Notes under the pieces: model-generated
The model's database searches: none
What the model was told of the DNA's origin: nothing
What the model saw: the letters and a program-made list of their open reading frames with translations, nothing else
Program-made: the position numbers and the translations under genes
In this document: positions 48,554 to 57,778 of the stretch, one piece after another
Layout of the letters: every line of letters begins with the position of its first letter
How positions within the stretch are numbered: position 1 is the first letter of the stretch
From: Acidobacteriaceae bacterium
Lineage (GTDB): Bacteria > Acidobacteriota > Terriglobia > Terriglobales > Acidobacteriaceae
Reading direction: 5' to 3'
Assembly: GCA_030038195.1 (NCBI GenBank)
Contig: JASHPJ010000040.1
Location: forward strand, 30,533-94,532
DNA length: 64,000 nucleotides

Positions 48554-48597
48554 CGGGAATTCCCGAAGAAGTGGAATTCCGGCCCCTCTTATCCACA
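48554..48597. promoter_or_regulatory. Palindromes and a DnaA box upstream of smc
   Basis: A 12-bp palindrome CGGGAATTCCCG (48554-48565), three TTCCGG repeats in 43 bp, and one perfect DnaA box TTATCCACA (48589-48597). A weaker one (TGTGGATTC) is at 48489. These suggest a regulated smc promoter region. One perfect box is not enough to call an origin. Confidence 0.35.
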
Positions 48598-48759
48598 AAA
48601 ACACCCCTTGTGGCCGTTGACCCTGCCCATCCGGCTTCGTAGAGTCTCTAATCAAGACAGGTTTTTCGGAGCGCGTTCTGGTCGTGCACCCGGCGGCAAA
48701 AGAGTTTTTCAAAAGCCCTTGGACCGACGTGAAGCCTTCCCTCAGGTTCTGGAGAGACG

Positions 48760-51700
48760 ATGCTGAAATTAAAGAAGATCTACATCCTCGGCTTCAAGAG
48801 TTTCTGCGACCGCATGGAGCTGACGGTTTCAGGCAGCGGAATTGCCGCGGTGGTTGGGCCCAACGGCTGCGGCAAGTCGAATATTCTCGACGGCGTGAGC
48901 TGGGTGCTGGGCGAGCAGAGCGCCAAAACCCTCCGCGGCACTCAGATGCAGGATGTGATCTTTGCCGGCACCCGCGACCGCAAGCCGCTGGGCATGGCTG
49001 AAGTGACCATCACTATGGTCGATCCCGCGGCTTACGAGGGTCCGGTTCCGGTCGAGCCCGAAGTCGTCGTGGACAACGACGGCCCCGCCGACTGGGACGA
49101 GGATGAGGCTCGCAAGACGCGCGTTGCCGAGGTCGAGGAGATTGTAGCCGCCGAGCAGCCGGGGCAGGTGATCGAAGAAGAGTCAGAAGAAGATGCAGCC
49201 GCGCCGCAGACCGCCGAAGGTCCGCAGCCGGTGGTGCTGAAGATTCGCCGCCGCAGGTTTCAGCGCATGCCGCAGAAGGGCGAGGTGGTGGTTACGCGGC
49301 GGCTGTTCCGTACTGGCGAGAGCGAATACCTGCTCAACGGTAAGCTGTGCCGGCTGCGCGACATCCAGGACATCTTCATGGGCACGGGCCTGGGGCCGGA
49401 GAGTTACGCGATCATCGGGCAGGAGCGCATCGGCCAGATTCTCAGCTCCAAGCCGCACGAGCGGCGGGCGATTGTTGAAGAGGCCGCGGGCATTACCCGC
49501 TTCAAGACCAAGAAGCGGCTGGCGGAGCTGCGCCTTGAGTCCGCCAAGCAGAACCTGGCGCGCGTGGACGACATCTTTGAGGAAGTCACGCGGCAGATGA
49601 ACTCGCTCAAGCGCCAGGCGGCCAAGGCCGAGCGGTTCGCAGCGGTGCGCGACGAACTGCGCGGACAGTTGCGCGTGGTGCTGGCCAGCCGCATGGCGGC
49701 GATGGACGCCGAGCAGACCAGGCTCGACGAGGAGATTGCCGCGCTGAGCGAGCAGGCAAACGCTGCGGCTACCGAGATTGCCGGGCACGAGGCCAGCCAG
49801 CACACGCTCACCGAGCGTGGCTACGAGCTCGAGCGCGAGGGCCAGGCTGCGCAGGCGAGCGCCAATGAAGCCGCCGTCGAGCTGGAGCGCGCCATGGCGC
49901 GCGAGCGCAGCAACACGGAGCGCGTAAGCGAGCTGGAAGCGCGCATTGCTGCAGCCGGCGCGGAGCTGGAACAGACGAAGACGCAGCTTGGTGCGATTGC
50001 GGAAGAACGGGCGCAGCAGCATAGCTTTCTTGAGACGGCGGCCGGCGAGGCGCGCGAGTTCCGCCGGAAGGTGGAAGCGCGGCAGCAGGAGGCGCGCTTT
50101 GCGGCGGAAGAGGTCTTCAGCGCCGAGCGGCAGCTTGAGAGCAGCCGGCGACACGCGATGCATCTGCTCACGCAGGCAGGCAACGCCCACAACCAGACGG
50201 CGCAGGCTGAGGAGAGCCTAGCGGCGCTGGAGCGCGAGGCGGAGCGGCTGGAAGCCGAGATGCGCCAGGCGCGCAACGAGCGCGAAAATCTGGGCGTAGA
50301 GAGCGGACAGGCGCAGCTCAAATTCGAGTCAGCGGCAGAGGCGCTCAAGCGGTTTGCGGAGGAGATCGCCACGCTGCGCGAGACGCTGCAGGTCAAGCGC
50401 GCGGAAGAGAACACCCTGCGCGCACGGGCCAACCAGTTGCGCAGCGAACAGGCCAAGGCCGCGGGCCGCTGCGACTCGCTGCAGTCGCTCATCCGCAATC
50501 ACAGCTACTCGACGGACACGGTGCGCAAGCTGCTGAAGCCCGGCGCGCTGGGCCACGGCATGGCACCCAAAGGCACGCTGGCCGACTTTCTCGAGGTCAG
50601 CGGCCAGCACGAAGGCGTGGTGGACGAGTTCCTGCGTGAAGAGCTGAGCTACGTGGTCGTGGAAAGCTGGGGAGTGGCGGAAGAGGGTGTGCGCCTGCTC
50701 AAGACCAGCGACGGCCGCGCCACATTCCTTATTCATTCGGACGCGCAGGGCGAGCTCTTCGATCCCGGCTCAGGCGCGGTCAACGAGCCGGGCGTCACGC
50801 CACTGCGGGATGCGATCAAGGTGCTCAACGGCTTCGGCCGCTCACTGGAAGGCATCCTGCCCAAGCTGGGCAATGGCTACATCGTGGAGCATCCTGTTGA
50901 AGCGCAGCGACTGGCCACGGCGTATCCGCATGCGTTCTTTCTCACGCCGGATGGCGAGTGCTTCCACAACGCGACAGTCACGGGCGGCAAGCCGGCCAGC
51001 GAGGGTCCGCTGGCGCTGAAGCGCGACCTACGCGAAACCGAGATCCGGCTGGGCAAGCTGGAAGACGACCTTGGCCGGGCGGAGATGGAAGCGGCCGCGC
51101 TGACGCGCGAGATTGAACAGCTCACCGCGCGGCTCGAAGCACAGAGCGAAGAGCGCCGCCGCGCCGAGAGCGAGAGCGCGAACCTGGGCGCAGCGCTCAA
51201 GCAGATGGAGGCCGAAGCGCAGCGCATCGAGCGCCGGCTGCAGGAGTGGACGCTGCAGGCCGCGCGCAACAAGGACGCCTGCGAGGCCAAGCACCAGGCG
51301 ATTGCCCAGAAGCGCGACGAGGCCGCGCGGCTCGAAGCCGAGCACGCGCAAGCCGAAGCGGGCCTGGACACGATGCAGGTACAGCTCGACGAGCTGCGCA
51401 AGAAGCGCGAAGGGCTGCAGCAGGAGGCCGCGCAGCTCACCGCCGAGCTGGCCGGGCTGGAAGAGCGGCGCCGCGGTGCCGAAGCCGCGTTCCAACGCAT
51501 CGACCGGCTGCACGCCGATCTTGAGCGCCGCGTGCTGGCCATCGAGCAGCAGCGGGCCGCAGCCACGGCCGAGCGCGAGCAGCGCATCCACGAAAGCGCC
51601 ACGCTGGCCGAACGCCAGAAGGAGCTTGCCGCCGCGCGCGCAGAAGCGCTCACGCTGGCGCAGGCCATCGCCGAGCGGGCGCAGGCGCTGCGGCAGCAGC

Positions 51701-52572
51701 TTGCCGAGATGGAGACGCAGCTCAAAACCGGCCGCATTGCGCTCGACCAGTTGCGCGAGAGCCGTGCCGCGCGCTCGAGCGAACGGGCCAAGCTGAAGGC
51801 CGATCTGGAGCACCTGGAGGCAAGCTGCCTTGCGGAAGTGAATGTCGAGGCGGCGGTCCTGCGCGGCGACCGGGAGATCGTGCACCTGGCCGGCGAGGAA
51901 CTGGCTGCCGAAGAAGAGACCTGCCGCGGCCTGCGCCAGCGCATGGAGCAGATGGGCCCAGTAAACATGATGGCACTCGATGAGTACAAGGAGACGGCCG
52001 AGCGGCATGCGTTCCTGGAGACGCAGCGCAAAGACCTCATCGAATCCATCGAGAACACGCAGGAGACGATCAAGGAGATCGACCAGATTTCACGCACCAA
52101 GTTTGACGAGGCCTTTGCGCGAATCAACGAAAACTTCGGGCAGGTTTTCGCGCAGCTCTTCTACGGCGGCCACGCCTTTCTGCGGGTCACGGACGAGGAG
52201 AACCAGGCCGAGAGCGGACTGGACATCGTGGCTTCGCCCCCGGGCAAGAAGCTGCAGAACGTGCTGCTGCTCTCGGGCGGCGAAAAGGCTCTGACCGCGC
52301 TGGCGCTGCTGGTGGCCATCTTCCAGTTCCAGCCGAGCCCCTTCTGCGTGCTGGACGAGGTAGACGCTCCGCTGGACGAAACCAACGTGGGCCGTTTTGC
52401 AGAGCTGATGCGCACCTTGAGCAAGGAAACGCAGTTCCTCGTCGTCACCCACTCCAAGCGCATGATGCAGGCGGCAGACATCATCTACGGCGTAACGATG
52501 CAGGAGCCGGGCGTGTCGAAGGTGGTGAGCGTGCGGCTCGGGCACCACGAGCAGCAGCGGGCAACAGCATAA
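48760..52572 (+). CDS. smc: Chromosome segregation protein SMC
   Basis: A 1270-residue SMC ATPase. Walker A GPNGCGKSNILD (residue 34), two long coiled coils rich in Glu/Ala/Gln/Arg, and a hinge at about residues 595-745 (GTLADFLEVSGQHEGVVDEF). The C-terminal signature is LLSGGEKALTALALL near 1170 and Walker B FCVLDEVDAPLD near 1195. The N-terminal head has an acidic insertion of about 75 residues (88-162: DWDEDEARK, EEESEEDAAAPQ) between strands that are normally adjacent. GGAGAG precedes the ATG. scpA and scpB are not nearby. Confidence 0.95.
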   Translation: MLKLKKIYILGFKSFCDRMELTVSGSGIAAVVGPNGCGKSNILDGVSWVLGEQSAKTLRGTQMQDVIFAGTRDRKPLGMAEVTITMVDPAAYEGPVPVEPEVVVDNDGPADWDEDEARKTRVAEVEEIVAAEQPGQVIEEESEEDAAAPQTAEGPQPVVLKIRRRRFQRMPQKGEVVVTRRLFRTGESEYLLNGKLCRLRDIQDIFMGTGLGPESYAIIGQERIGQILSSKPHERRAIVEEAAGITRFKTKKRLAELRLESAKQNLARVDDIFEEVTRQMNSLKRQAAKAERFAAVRDELRGQLRVVLASRMAAMDAEQTRLDEEIAALSEQANAAATEIAGHEASQHTLTERGYELEREGQAAQASANEAAVELERAMARERSNTERVSELEARIAAAGAELEQTKTQLGAIAEERAQQHSFLETAAGEAREFRRKVEARQQEARFAAEEVFSAERQLESSRRHAMHLLTQAGNAHNQTAQAEESLAALEREAERLEAEMRQARNERENLGVESGQAQLKFESAAEALKRFAEEIATLRETLQVKRAEENTLRARANQLRSEQAKAAGRCDSLQSLIRNHSYSTDTVRKLLKPGALGHGMAPKGTLADFLEVSGQHEGVVDEFLREELSYVVVESWGVAEEGVRLLKTSDGRATFLIHSDAQGELFDPGSGAVNEPGVTPLRDAIKVLNGFGRSLEGILPKLGNGYIVEHPVEAQRLATAYPHAFFLTPDGECFHNATVTGGKPASEGPLALKRDLRETEIRLGKLEDDLGRAEMEAAALTREIEQLTARLEAQSEERRRAESESANLGAALKQMEAEAQRIERRLQEWTLQAARNKDACEAKHQAIAQKRDEAARLEAEHAQAEAGLDTMQVQLDELRKKREGLQQEAAQLTAELAGLEERRRGAEAAFQRIDRLHADLERRVLAIEQQRAAATAEREQRIHESATLAERQKELAAARAEALTLAQAIAERAQALRQQLAEMETQLKTGRIALDQLRESRAARSSERAKLKADLEHLEASCLAEVNVEAAVLRGDREIVHLAGEELAAEEETCRGLRQRMEQMGPVNMMALDEYKETAERHAFLETQRKDLIESIENTQETIKEIDQISRTKFDEAFARINENFGQVFAQLFYGGHAFLRVTDEENQAESGLDIVASPPGKKLQNVLLLSGGEKALTALALLVAIFQFQPSPFCVLDEVDAPLDETNVGRFAELMRTLSKETQFLVVTHSKRMMQAADIIYGVTMQEPGVSKVVSVRLGHHEQQRATA

Positions 52573-52602
52573 ACAGGTACAAGGCCGGCGGATGCAGTTG
52601 CC

Positions 52603-55029
52603 TTATTCTTCGCGCAGCGTCTGTGCGGGAGCAATGCCGGCCACGCGCAGGGCCGGAACGATGGTGGCAACCAGCGATACCACGGCGAAGACAGACACGA
52701 CGGAAAGAATCGTGAGCCCGTCGTAGACAGCTACGCCGTAAAGCACATTGCGTAAGACCCGCAGCACCCCGGCACACAAAACCAGGCCCAGGATGAGCCC
52801 ACATGCCGACGCCATGATGCCGGGGGTCCCGACATGAATCATGGCGCGGCGAATCGATGAGCCAAGGGCAATGCGAATGCCGATTTCGCGTGTCTTCTGC
52901 GCCACCACATTGGCCACGAGCGAAAAGATTCCGACCGCGCTCATCAGCAGCGCCAGCCCTGCCATGGCGCCCAGCAGCGCCACTTCAATGCGCTGCATCG
53001 CCAGAGTGCGCGCCAGCACGTCGCTCATGCTGTAGAAACCGGAGAAAGGCAGGCCCGGATCGACGCCGGCCATGGCGCGCTGCATCTGCTCCGTCAGTCC
53101 CTGCACCGGCCCCGCGACGCGCACAATCCAACTGGGCTGGAACCAGGTGTGAATAAGCGCGAGGTACTGCGGCTGCACCATCTGTGCAGCCGGAACGTAC
53201 ATCGTCTCTTCGGTCTGCAGCGGGCCGACCGGGTTGAGACCAGACAAAAGCTGGACATCGCCTACTACGCCCACGATGACGACGCCCTTGTTCAGCGTGC
53301 GTCCAACGGGGTTGGCGCCGTGATAAAACCTCTCGGCAAACGAGCGGTTGACAATGACGACCGGCTGCGTGTTGGGCCCGTCTGAGCTTGTGAATGCGCG
53401 TCCCGCGAGAAGCGGAATCCGGAGAGTTGCAAAATAGCCGGGCGTCACGTAGACAAAATCCGAGCCCACGTGCTCGCCGGCTTCCTTGCCGTCCGCGAGC
53501 GTTACCTGGTCGTTCAGAGTTCGCTCGAATGGAAGCGTGAGCCCAACGGCAGCGCTCTCCACACCGGGGATGCGAAGCATCGACGCGGTGCTTTCTGCGA
53601 GCAGCTTGCGAAATGCCGGCGGATCGCTGAAGCGCACATCGTTGAGCGAGGCCTTGGCCGTCATGACTCCCTGCGGCACAAACCCCGGCGGCAACGTTTC
53701 CAGATGGACAAGAGTGCGGATCAGCAGGCCTGAACCCGCCAGCAGAACAACGGTAAGCGCCACTTCACCGGCAATCAATGACTGCCGCAGACCCAGGCGC
53801 TCTGTGCTTGCCGCGCTGCGGCTTGCCAGCGCGGAGCGCAGATCGATCCTGTGCGTGGCAAGCGCCGGCAACATGCCAAACAGAATGCTGGTGAGTACGG
53901 AGACAATCAGCGTAAAGGCAAGCACCCGGCCATCGAGATGCACGCCGGCAACCGGCAGGAATCCAAGGGGCAGCATGGCCAGCAGACCGCGCAGCGCCAG
54001 GAAGCCCACGGCGATGCCAGCCACACCGCCGCCCACGGCGAGCACCAGGTTTTCCATCCAGAGCTGCCGCTCAATCTGCCATCGCGAGGCGCCCAGGGCC
54101 AGCCGTGTAGCAATGTCCGGCGTGCGCCGCAGCATGCGCACCAACGTAAGCCCGGCAAGATTGGCGCAGGCGATCAGCAGGATCAGTCCCGCGGCGAACA
54201 TCAGCGCCAACGCCTTGGGACGCAGCGTGGCAGTCTCGCCTTGCTGCAGCGACCGGGAGTAAAACGATATCCTCGCGGCGCTGTTTTCGTTCGCCAGCAG
54301 CGCCGCTTCTCCAGCCCAGGCGCGATTGATCTCCGCATCTGCCTGCCGCCAGTTGGCTCCGTCACGCAAACGGGTGATGACCTGGTAATTCGTGCCTCCG
54401 CCCTCGCCCTGCGTGCCGGGCTGCAGCGCCGTGTAAACGTCGGCATTTTGAGGCGTGGTTGCCGATTGTGGCAGAATGCCTACCACGGTGTACATCTCGC
54501 CCCGGAGATGGATCGCCTGCCCCACAATGCTGCCGTCGCTGCTGAAGATGTCGCGCCAGAGGCTGTAGCTCAAGATAGCGGCGTTGGGTCCGTGCGGCGT
54601 ATCCTCGGCTGCGGAAAAGCTGCGGCCGGCGGCCAGGTGGATACCCAGCACGTCAAAGTAGTGCTGCGAGACGCGCGCATCCTGCACATAGGCCACGCGC
54701 ACGCCGGCCTGAAGATTGACGCCCGCGGTTGAGCCGGAGACGGCCGAGATGAGCGAAGGCACATTGTCGCGCAGCAGCTCCCATTGCTCTCCATTGATTG
54801 CATGAAGCCCGTCATACGGTCTTTGCCTTTCGACGTGACGGAAGATCGTTCCCATGCGCTCCGGATGCGGATAGGGCAAACTTTCGAGCAGGAGCGCGTT
54901 CACGATCGAAAAGATGGCCGTATTTGCGCCGATAGCCAGAGACAGGGTAATCATAACGGCCGCGGTAAATCCCGGATTGCGGCGCAACTGCCGGATGGCA
55001 AATCGCAGATTCAGCGCAAATGTCCGCAT
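52603..55029 (-). CDS. FtsX/MacB-type permease, ADOP family
   Basis: An 808-residue protein. It starts NLRFAIRQLRRNPGFTAAVMITLSLAIGANTAIFS, the characteristic opening of the acidobacterial duplicated orphan permeases. A MacB periplasmic core domain follows, then two FtsX-like membrane blocks (FAAGLILLIACANLAGLTLVRML and LLGAMAGLALLMSAVGIFSLVANVVAQ). There is no ABC ATPase gene adjacent, as expected for this orphan type. AGGAGGGG lies before the ATG. Substrate unknown. Confidence 0.92.
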   Translation of the reverse strand: MRTFALNLRFAIRQLRRNPGFTAAVMITLSLAIGANTAIFSIVNALLLESLPYPHPERMGTIFRHVERQRPYDGLHAINGEQWELLRDNVPSLISAVSGSTAGVNLQAGVRVAYVQDARVSQHYFDVLGIHLAAGRSFSAAEDTPHGPNAAILSYSLWRDIFSSDGSIVGQAIHLRGEMYTVVGILPQSATTPQNADVYTALQPGTQGEGGGTNYQVITRLRDGANWRQADAEINRAWAGEAALLANENSAARISFYSRSLQQGETATLRPKALALMFAAGLILLIACANLAGLTLVRMLRRTPDIATRLALGASRWQIERQLWMENLVLAVGGGVAGIAVGFLALRGLLAMLPLGFLPVAGVHLDGRVLAFTLIVSVLTSILFGMLPALATHRIDLRSALASRSAASTERLGLRQSLIAGEVALTVVLLAGSGLLIRTLVHLETLPPGFVPQGVMTAKASLNDVRFSDPPAFRKLLAESTASMLRIPGVESAAVGLTLPFERTLNDQVTLADGKEAGEHVGSDFVYVTPGYFATLRIPLLAGRAFTSSDGPNTQPVVIVNRSFAERFYHGANPVGRTLNKGVVIVGVVGDVQLLSGLNPVGPLQTEETMYVPAAQMVQPQYLALIHTWFQPSWIVRVAGPVQGLTEQMQRAMAGVDPGLPFSGFYSMSDVLARTLAMQRIEVALLGAMAGLALLMSAVGIFSLVANVVAQKTREIGIRIALGSSIRRAMIHVGTPGIMASACGLILGLVLCAGVLRVLRNVLYGVAVYDGLTILSVVSVFAVVSLVATIVPALRVAGIAPAQTLREE

Positions 55030-55458
55030 GGAAATTTACCCCTCCTGACTCAGGGTCGCACCGCCCGCACTGCGACCGAAGCCTGGCTTGGAGTCCGGTA
55101 CTGGCAAGGACGGCATCTTTGATGGAATTGCACATCGGATGCCAAAGTGTGGATTTCGATAAGCCCTCTTGAATGTGCCGGTCCCTCCCCGTTCCACATA
55201 ACCCTGACGATACACGCATGTCCGCTTTCGAACATGGATGTACGTGCACGGACAGGCACAGCCTGACGCGCACAGCCACGAACTGGAAACGGCGAGCAGG
55301 TTGAGGGTTCCTGAACGGAAGAGAAGACGGCTGAAACGATATCGGTTGCAGGCGATCCGGGGTCTCACCCGGCGCGTAAGGCCGAGTCCCGTGCTCTTCA
55401 AGGCCCGCAGGATATGTCCGTGCGGCGACAGGGCTGGAGCCGTTGCGGATCCAGACGC

Positions 55459-55497
55459 AAAAAATCACCTCCGAAGGAAACCGTCACTTCGGAGGTG
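55459..55497 (-). terminator. Rho-independent terminator of the structured RNA
   Basis: On the reverse strand CACCTCCGAAG pairs perfectly with CTTCGGAGGTG (10-nt loop) and is followed by ATTTTTT. No protein gene ends here; the sequence just upstream on that strand folds into a long rod, so it likely ends an RNA gene. Confidence 0.75.
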
Positions 55498-55645
55498 CTT
55501 GCAGTGGAACACAAGAATGGATTGCTCGGGAACCAGTAGCCGGCGCTGGAGGTCGGTAGCGCGCGACTACTGGTGGTCCCCGCACTAACGAAGCGAGCCG
55601 CGGCTTCCCCGTTCCACTGCTGCCTCGTGTCGCCCGGCTCAAAGA
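55498..55645 (-). ncRNA. ssrS: Structured RNA candidate, 6S-like rod with central bubble
   Basis: The closing stem GCAGTGGAAC (55501-55510) pairs exactly with 55611-55620. After a large asymmetric bubble (17 and 30 nt), ACCAGTAG (55532-55539) pairs with 55567-55574, extended by GGGA/TCCC past a 2-nt bulge, then an apical GCGCT/AGCGC stem. The longer bubble strand can form a small GAAGC/GCTTC hairpin. A stem, open bubble, stem plan of this size next to a purine gene recalls 6S RNA. The ends are estimates. The remainder of 55030-55458 holds nothing I can name. Confidence 0.45.
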
Positions 55646-55823
55646 GAGCTATATGACTTACGTGCCCTCCGAGCCCTGTTGACGAATTGAGTTTCGCTTA
55701 ATCGCAAATTGGCGTCCGTGATGGCCGTCACACATGTTTGGGTCACCTTCAAAAAAATACGCAGGAGCAGGATGCGCGTTCTTCGGGAGCTAAAAAAGCC
55801 CCATTGATTTTGTGCAGCCTGGT

Positions 55824-55987
55824 GTACGGGCTGAAGAGGTTGCTGAAAAAGTCCATTGGGCGTGAGAAGAATCCCGCAGCGGCTGAAGCCGACATTGCTA
55901 TGAAGCCTTTATGGCACGACTCAAAGTCGTTCCCTGACACTTCGTGCCTGTCGGGAAATATTTTTCAGCAAGCTCTGAAGCCCGTAC
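55824..55987. mobile_element. MITE-like element, family C
   Basis: 164 bp with 27-bp terminal inverted repeats (24/27 match), inner part TTGCTGAAAAA / TTTTTCAGCAA perfect, outer part GTACGGGCT perfect. The interior has two small hairpins, CGGCT-GA-AGCCG and ACGACT-CA-AAGTCGT. It has no ORF. It resembles a repeat I have seen in acidobacterial intergenic DNA. It lies in the purC upstream region. Confidence 0.8.
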
Positions 55988-56029
55988 CATGCACTGAAGT
56001 CTGTACCAATCAGGCTGATGCTCGTACCA
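55984..56029. repeat. Three GTACCA repeats at about 20-bp spacing
   Basis: GTACCA begins at 55984, 56003 and 56024 (spacing 19 and 21 bp, two helical turns). The first overlaps the right end of the family C element. They end 35 bp before the purC -35 box, so could be regulator sites or decayed element ends. Confidence 0.45.
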
Positions 56030-56063
56030 TTCAAATTGACCTACTGCCTGAGTGCGGGGTGCG

Positions 56064-56092
56064 TTGACAAAGCGCGCCTTCCGCCCGACAAT
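56064..56092 (+). promoter_or_regulatory. Sigma-70 promoter of purC
   Basis: TTGACA (56064-56069), 17-bp spacer, GACAAT (56087-56092). It is the closest match to consensus in the window and gives a leader of about 30 nt before the purC start. Confidence 0.75.
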
Positions 56093-56127
56093 CGGAGATT
56101 CAGTGTCCACGAGGAAATGGCGCATCT

Positions 56128-57021
56128 GTGACCGCTTTATTGACGACGAACCTGGGTGAAACGCCGCTGGTGGGCCGCGGTAAAGTGCGCGATCTGTACG
56201 CCGTGGGCGACGCGCTGCTGCTGGTGGCCACGGACCGCATCTCGGCTTTCGATCATGTGCTGGCGACCGGCATTCCGGGCAAGGGAAAGATTCTTACCGA
56301 GATCTCGCTCTTCTGGCTCGGGTTGCTGGCCGATCTTGTGCCCAGCCACCTGATCACGGCGGAGGTGAGCGAGTATCCGGCTGCGCTCAGGCCCTATGCC
56401 GATCAGCTCGCCGGTCGCTCGATGCTGGTAAAGCGGGCCATGATGTTTCCGGTGGAGTGTGTAGCGCGCGGCTACCTGGCGGGATCGGGGTGGAAAGAGT
56501 ATCGCGAGCGTGGCACGGTTTGCGGCATTTCCCTTCCCGGCGGGCTGCTGGACGGTTCGCGGCTGCCGGAGCCTGTCTTTACGCCGGCCACCAAGAGCCA
56601 GGATGGCGCACACGACGAGAACATCTCTTTCGAAGCTACGGAGGCGCTGATGGGCGCGCAGGACGCCGCCGAGCTGCGCCGGCTGACGCTGGCCCTCTAC
56701 CAGCGCGCCAGCCAGCACGCCGAGTCGCGCGGGCTGATTCTGGCCGACACGAAATTTGAGTTCGGCCGCACCGGGGAAGGCATTCTCCTTGCCGATGAAG
56801 TGCTTACGCCGGACTCCTCGCGCTACTGGGAAGCAGAGAGCTGGAAACCCGGAGGAGCGCAGCCTTCGTTCGACAAGCAGTACGTGCGCGACTATCTCGA
56901 GTCGATCCGCTGGAACAAGCAGGCGCCCGCGCCGGGCCTGCCGGACGAGGTGGTGGAGCGCACGCTGGGCAAGTACATGGAAGCCTTTCGCCGATTGACC
57001 GGACGCGGTATCCAACTGTAG
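56128..57021 (+). CDS. purC: SAICAR synthetase
   Basis: A 297-residue protein from GTG 56128, with GAGGAA 11 bases upstream. It catalyses ATP-dependent addition of aspartate to CAIR in purine synthesis. GRGKVRDLYAVGDALLLVATDRISAFD is the family N-terminus; KRAMMFPVECVARGYLAGSGW and LILADTKFEFG also match. Length fits the longer, eukaryote-like branch. It is followed by cvpA after 19 bp. Confidence 0.95.
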   Translation: MTALLTTNLGETPLVGRGKVRDLYAVGDALLLVATDRISAFDHVLATGIPGKGKILTEISLFWLGLLADLVPSHLITAEVSEYPAALRPYADQLAGRSMLVKRAMMFPVECVARGYLAGSGWKEYRERGTVCGISLPGGLLDGSRLPEPVFTPATKSQDGAHDENISFEATEALMGAQDAAELRRLTLALYQRASQHAESRGLILADTKFEFGRTGEGILLADEVLTPDSSRYWEAESWKPGGAQPSFDKQYVRDYLESIRWNKQAPAPGLPDEVVERTLGKYMEAFRRLTGRGIQL

Positions 57022-57040
57022 TGCGTATACGGAGCGCATC

Positions 57041-57586
57041 ATGACCTGGATCGATTGGGCCATCGTGGCTGTTATGCTCGGATTTGTGATCGGCGGGCTG
57101 GCGCAGGGATTTTTCCGCACCGCCTGCTCGCTGATGGGGCTGATCGTTGGTCTCTCGCTGGCGGCATGGAATTACGGCCGCATCGCTGCAATCGTGACGC
57201 CGATAGTGAAGTTCGAGGCGATCGCCGACGCGATCGGATTCTTTTTCATCGCGATCGTGGTGCTGGCGCTGGCCAACCTGCTGGGCAACATGCTAGGCAA
57301 GGCGCTGCACTGGATGGGCCTGGGCTGCCTGGACATGCTGGCCGGCGGGGCGCTGGGATTCTTCCAGGGACTGATCTTCGTTTCGCTGTGCGTGCTGGTG
57401 GGCGTGGCGTTTTTCCCCGGTTCCGTATGGCTTACGCAGTCGCGGCTGCCCAGGCAGTTTTTTGGCGTGCTGCACTTGAGCACGCACATTACGCCGGGCG
57501 AGCTTGCCGACCGCGTGCGCGAGGGCTTCCACAAGATGGAACTGGAGGCACCGGATTGGGCGCATCCGAAAAACGGTGTATCGTGA
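57041..57586 (+). CDS. cvpA: CvpA family membrane protein
   Basis: A 181-residue protein with four membrane helices (DWAIVAVMLGFVIGGLAQGFF, ACSLMGLIVGLSLAAW, FFFIAIVVLALANLLGNMLG, GALGFFQGLIFVSLCVLVGV). The order and spacing fit the CvpA/colicin V production family, often linked to purine genes. A location behind purC agrees. A 192-bp spacer follows. Confidence 0.85.
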   Translation: MTWIDWAIVAVMLGFVIGGLAQGFFRTACSLMGLIVGLSLAAWNYGRIAAIVTPIVKFEAIADAIGFFFIAIVVLALANLLGNMLGKALHWMGLGCLDMLAGGALGFFQGLIFVSLCVLVGVAFFPGSVWLTQSRLPRQFFGVLHLSTHITPGELADRVREGFHKMELEAPDWAHPKNGVS

Positions 57587-57640
57587 GGAGATGAGCCGGC
57601 GGAAGTTTGGGAACGCGCCCGGCGGCTTTGTAAATGGGTC

Positions 57641-57670
57641 TTGAATAAAACGGGGTTGACCCCGTATAAA
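57641..57670 (+). promoter_or_regulatory. Promoter with palindromic operator before the Fis-like gene
   Basis: TTGAAT (57641-57646), 18 bp, TATAAA (57665-57670). The palindrome ACGGGGT-TG-ACCCCGT (57650-57665) lies between the two boxes. A protein in that position could repress or, like MerR types, realign the promoter. Confidence 0.5.
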
Positions 57671-57778
57671 AGACAACACGAAACAGAGGGACCCGAGCTC
57701 CGAGACAGGCGATTTTCCCCGCGTCCGCCGCCCGTTCAGTTCGACTGTTTTACCTGGCTCCGAGGAGCGTGAACGAAA

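Noticed and set aside
48589-48597. Replication origin at the DnaA box
   Set aside because: Only one perfect box, no AT-rich unwinding region, no dnaA/dnaN/gyrB nearby.
50877-52127. 416-residue Ser/Arg-rich reverse ORF opposite smc
   Set aside because: Complement of the repetitive coiled-coil coding region; Ser/Arg bias is an artefact of GAG/GCG-rich codons.
55984-56029. CRISPR array at the GTACCA repeats
   Set aside because: Repeats are only 6-8 bp and three in number; no cas genes.
56117-56131. Four-codon upstream ORF before purC
   Set aside because: The ATG directly abuts GAGGAA (no spacing), so initiation there is unlikely.
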